From: M55B129 sp964506505 | Lineage (GTDB): Bacteria; Bacillota; Dethiobacteria; DTU022 | Length of the DNA: 7,514 bases | Assembly (NCBI GenBank): GCA_964506505.1 | Contig: CAZDKY010000048.1 | Location: 1-7,514, forward strand | Direction: 5' to 3' | Notes under the pieces: model-generated | What the model saw: only the letters and a program-made list of their open reading frames with translations | The model's database searches: none | Told to the model about the DNA's origin: nothing | Program-made: the position numbers and the translations under genes | In this document: positions 5,659 to 7,514 of the stretch, piece by piece | Position numbering within the stretch: the stretch's first letter is position 1 | Layout: every line of letters starts with the position of its first letter

Positions 5659-7136
5659 CTTAAACCGGTCCCGGTGCTTAAATCTTCATTCGTTTCAACC
5701 CTGACCAGGTCGGGGAATTTTGCCCTTATCCTGGCGTCAATTTCCGGCGGGATAATCGATTCTACCGGTTCCTGGAGCAATTGAGAGGCTACTTCTTCGG
5801 CCCGTTTCCAGCTATCTTTGCTTCCCGCATCAAACCACCGCTGGTACTGCTGACGATCACTGGCCCGGGGCATATAACTTTCAGTACGCATATACTTTAC
5901 CGTATGTTCTTCACCGAGATAGTTGCCTCCCGGCCCAACTTTGGCAATGATATCAAAGGCCAGAGTATCCCGGTTTATATTGATACCCCGCAGGGTGCGC
6001 AGGCAGCTGCCAACGATATCATTATCAATCACATACTGGGCATAAGATACCGTCATTGCCCCATCGAGCATGCCGAAGGCTTCATGAATGTAATTCCCTC
6101 CGGCCAGTGCCGCCAGCATGGCCGTTGTAGCACCTTCATGAGCAGCCTGGGCATCGGGCAGTTTGGAATCAGTTGCTCCCACCGTCAAGTAGCAGGGCAA
6201 CCGGTAATACTGGGCCATCTGGGTAATGGCAGCATTCATCAGACCTGATTCGATGCTGCCCATGAGAAATGACATGGTCCGCATATCCATAGTTACCGGG
6301 ACAGCACTGTAAAGAACCGGTGTTCCCGGATTGACCAACTGGCTGAGGATCACTCCCATCAAAGCCTCTGCATTCTGCTGCACCAGGGTACCGGCCAGGG
6401 TGATCGGAGCCGTCGCTCCCGCAGTCGGAGCGGTTGAAGTAGCCAGAGGAAGACCGTAACGGGCTATCATCATTATATATTCCGCATGTTCCGGACTAAC
6501 CTTAAGCGGGCTGGTGATGGAAGAAATGAAACCAATAAAAGGACGTTTCTGCAGTTTGTCAAGTCCACCCGCTATAATAGAAGCAATCTCAATGATATCT
6601 TCAACACCCTGCTTGTTGAAAATACCACCCATTACCGGCTTACTGGTGTTGAGCAAAGCCTGATATTTTGTATTGACATCCACGGCATCGATATTGATGT
6701 CGTGCGGATAAACGGGAATGATAAAAAAATCGAGATTTTCAAGCTTATCGGCAAGCCTGGCCAGGTCGGCCACATCGCGGATCGTTCCCGGTCTTTTATT
6801 GCGTTCAAGATCCAGTACATAAAGAGCCAGACCGCCGCTGCCGAAATGGACTTGTTTCCCGCCAACGGTGATGTTTTTCCCCTTCTGTCTTCCGTAAAAG
6901 ACAAATTCAGACGGAGCCTGCTTGATCGCCCGGGAAACCAGTTCCCGGGAAACATAGACCCTGTTTAGATCATAATCGATCCTTGCACCATTTTTCTCAA
7001 ACAGCTCAAGGGCCGGTGGATAGTTTATCTCAAATCCCACTTCTTTTAGGACGCTGATCGATGTTTCATGAATGCGGCTTATTTCCTTTTCCGATAATAC
7101 CCTGTAACCCCCACCTTCATAAATCGGCCTGCGCAT
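5655..7136 (-). CDS. MttB-family (trimethylamine/quaternary amine) methyltransferase, non-pyrrolysine type
   Basis: This 493-residue protein belongs to the MttB superfamily, TIM-barrel enzymes that move a methyl group from an amine to a corrinoid protein. Family stretches include ISRIHETSISVLKEVGFEI near the N-terminus, FGSGGLALYVLDLE (98-111), GFISSITSPLKVSPEHAE (202-219), TSTAPTAGATAPITLAGTL (233-251) and TDSKLPDAQAAHEG (322-335). The frame has no internal TAG, unlike trimethylamine MttB, where one encodes pyrrolysine. It is thus of the class that includes glycine betaine methyltransferase MtgB, whose members use several quaternary amines. The start is ATG at 7136, because GGAGGT (7145-7150) lies 8 nt upstream; an earlier in-frame TTG at 7157 would place that SD inside the gene. 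It follows a CBS-domain gene on the same strand by 51 bp. No corrinoid partner gene is in the window, so the substrate is open. Confidence 0.87.
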   Translation of the reverse strand: MRRPIYEGGGYRVLSEKEISRIHETSISVLKEVGFEINYPPALELFEKNGARIDYDLNRVYVSRELVSRAIKQAPSEFVFYGRQKGKNITVGGKQVHFGSGGLALYVLDLERNKRPGTIRDVADLARLADKLENLDFFIIPVYPHDINIDAVDVNTKYQALLNTSKPVMGGIFNKQGVEDIIEIASIIAGGLDKLQKRPFIGFISSITSPLKVSPEHAEYIMMIARYGLPLATSTAPTAGATAPITLAGTLVQQNAEALMGVILSQLVNPGTPVLYSAVPVTMDMRTMSFLMGSIESGLMNAAITQMAQYYRLPCYLTVGATDSKLPDAQAAHEGATTAMLAALAGGNYIHEAFGMLDGAMTVSYAQYVIDNDIVGSCLRTLRGININRDTLAFDIIAKVGPGGNYLGEEHTVKYMRTESYMPRASDRQQYQRWFDAGSKDSWKRAEEVASQLLQEPVESIIPPEIDARIRAKFPDLVRVETNEDLSTGTGLS

Positions 7137-7144
7137 TATAGAAT

Positions 7145-7150
7145 ACCTCC
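7145..7150 (-). promoter_or_regulatory. Shine-Dalgarno fixing the methyltransferase start
   Basis: GGAGGT sits 8 nt upstream of ATG at 7134-7136. It rules out the longer reading from TTG at 7155-7157, which would add seven residues. Confidence 0.75.
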
Positions 7151-7164
7151 AAAACAAAACTTAA

Positions 7165-7176
7165 ATTACCGGTAAT
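7165..7176. promoter_or_regulatory. 12-bp perfect palindrome between the CBS and methyltransferase genes
   Basis: ATTACCGGTAAT is its own reverse complement and lies in the 51-bp gap just upstream of the methyltransferase SD. It could be an operator or RNA-level element. About two such 12-mers are expected by chance in a window this size, so position is the only support. Confidence 0.25.
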
Positions 7177-7187
7177 GCAAATCCAGG

Positions 7188-7514
7188 CTAATTCTCACTG
7201 ATTTTTTGCCAATCTGTAACCATAGCCCTGATTATATCAGCTCTTGTGATAATTCCCTGCACTCTTTTACTGTCATCCACCACCGGGATACGATTGATGT
7301 TGTGTTCGTGCATCAAACGAGTTATTTCATTGATCGTGGTTTCCCCGTTTACCGAAATAACATCCCTGGTCATAAGGGTTTCCACCGTTGTAGAAGCTAC
7401 AAGTTCTATTACTTCAATACCCCTGTGGGTTATATCAACATGAAGCACTTCCTTGCCCTTGGTGAAAACCTGATGCGGGTCGCGCAGAGGTTGGCCAATG
7501 ATCTGTTGAGTATA
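7188..7514 (-). CDS. CBS-domain protein, 5' end cut by the window edge
   Basis: The visible 108 residues end with one clear CBS motif at about 43-98: TVETLMTRDVISV, then INEITRLMHEHNINRIPVVDD and VQGIITRADIIRAM. CBS modules usually bind adenosine nucleotides such as AMP, ATP or SAM and regulate a partner. The preceding 42 residues (IIGQPLRDPHQVFTKGK and following) do not look like the end of another CBS motif, and I do not recognise them. The frame stays open to the right edge. A GTG at 7448 with AAGGG 7 nt upstream could begin a shorter 86-residue protein, but the open upstream frame makes an internal valine more likely. The gene precedes the MttB-like gene by 51 bp on the same strand, so it may sense energy or SAM status for methyl metabolism (inference). 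Full length and number of CBS motifs cannot be seen. Confidence 0.7.
   Translation of the reverse strand, partial: YTQQIIGQPLRDPHQVFTKGKEVLHVDITHRGIEVIELVASTTVETLMTRDVISVNGETTINEITRLMHEHNINRIPVVDDSKRVQGIITRADIIRAMVTDWQKISEN

Noticed and set aside
6136..6180. A possible suppressed stop (pyrrolysine) in the methyltransferase
   Set aside because: The frame is open throughout with no TAG, so no pyrrolysine is needed.
5781..6968. Rightward reading frames opposite the methyltransferase gene (5781-6248 and 6486-6968)
   Set aside because: Their translations look like antisense shadows without family motifs, and the opposite strand carries an intact, well-conserved gene.
7137..7157. Longer methyltransferase start at TTG 7157
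   Set aside because: The GGAGGT SD lies inside this extension and serves the ATG at 7136 with ideal spacing.

Overview
The window looks like a piece of a mid-GC Firmicutes/Clostridia chromosome (inference). Nearly every gene has a strong GGAGG-type Shine-Dalgarno (SD), GTG and TTG starts are used beside ATG, and the gene content suits an anaerobic, possibly acetogenic or syntrophic clostridium: an MttB-family methyltransferase without pyrrolysine, GATE-domain membrane proteins and a Zn alcohol dehydrogenase. No rRNA, tRNA, CRISPR array, phage gene or transposase gene was found.

Left part (1-1944). Two divergent pairs sit back to back with only 41 bp between them. Leftward: an ABC ATPase (fetA-like) overlapping a UPF0014/FetB-type permease that runs off the left edge; the family exports iron in E. 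coli. Rightward: two small four-helix GATE (nucleoside-recognition, FeoB-gate-like) proteins, 4 bp apart, which look like paralogous halves of one transporter-like unit. A shared metal or small-solute transport role is inferred from the layout.

Middle (1941-4347, leftward). An amidase-signature hydrolase with a TTG start, then a 223-bp spacer carrying a 142-bp element with imperfect terminal inverted repeats (MITE-like), then galU (UTP-glucose-1-phosphate uridylyltransferase). galU has no ATG, GTG or TTG start in frame upstream of its nucleotide-binding loop. The best reading is an ATC start with a well placed SD; a recent mutation or sequence error is the alternative.

Right part (4351-7514). 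A 267-bp divergent spacer separates galU from a rightward Zn-dependent, probably NAD-linked medium-chain dehydrogenase. Facing it is a leftward pair: a CBS-domain protein (cut by the right edge) followed by an MttB-family methyltransferase. No corrinoid protein, corrinoid reductase or MtbA-like partner lies in the window, so the methyl donor and acceptor are unknown.

Both convergent junctions (1941-1944 and 5655-5658) have the same form: the two TAA stop codons overlap in one TTAA. The points most worth a second look are the galU start, the MITE-like element that also matches the galU 3' end, the FetAB/GATE divergent pairing, and the CBS-MttB pair without a corrinoid partner.
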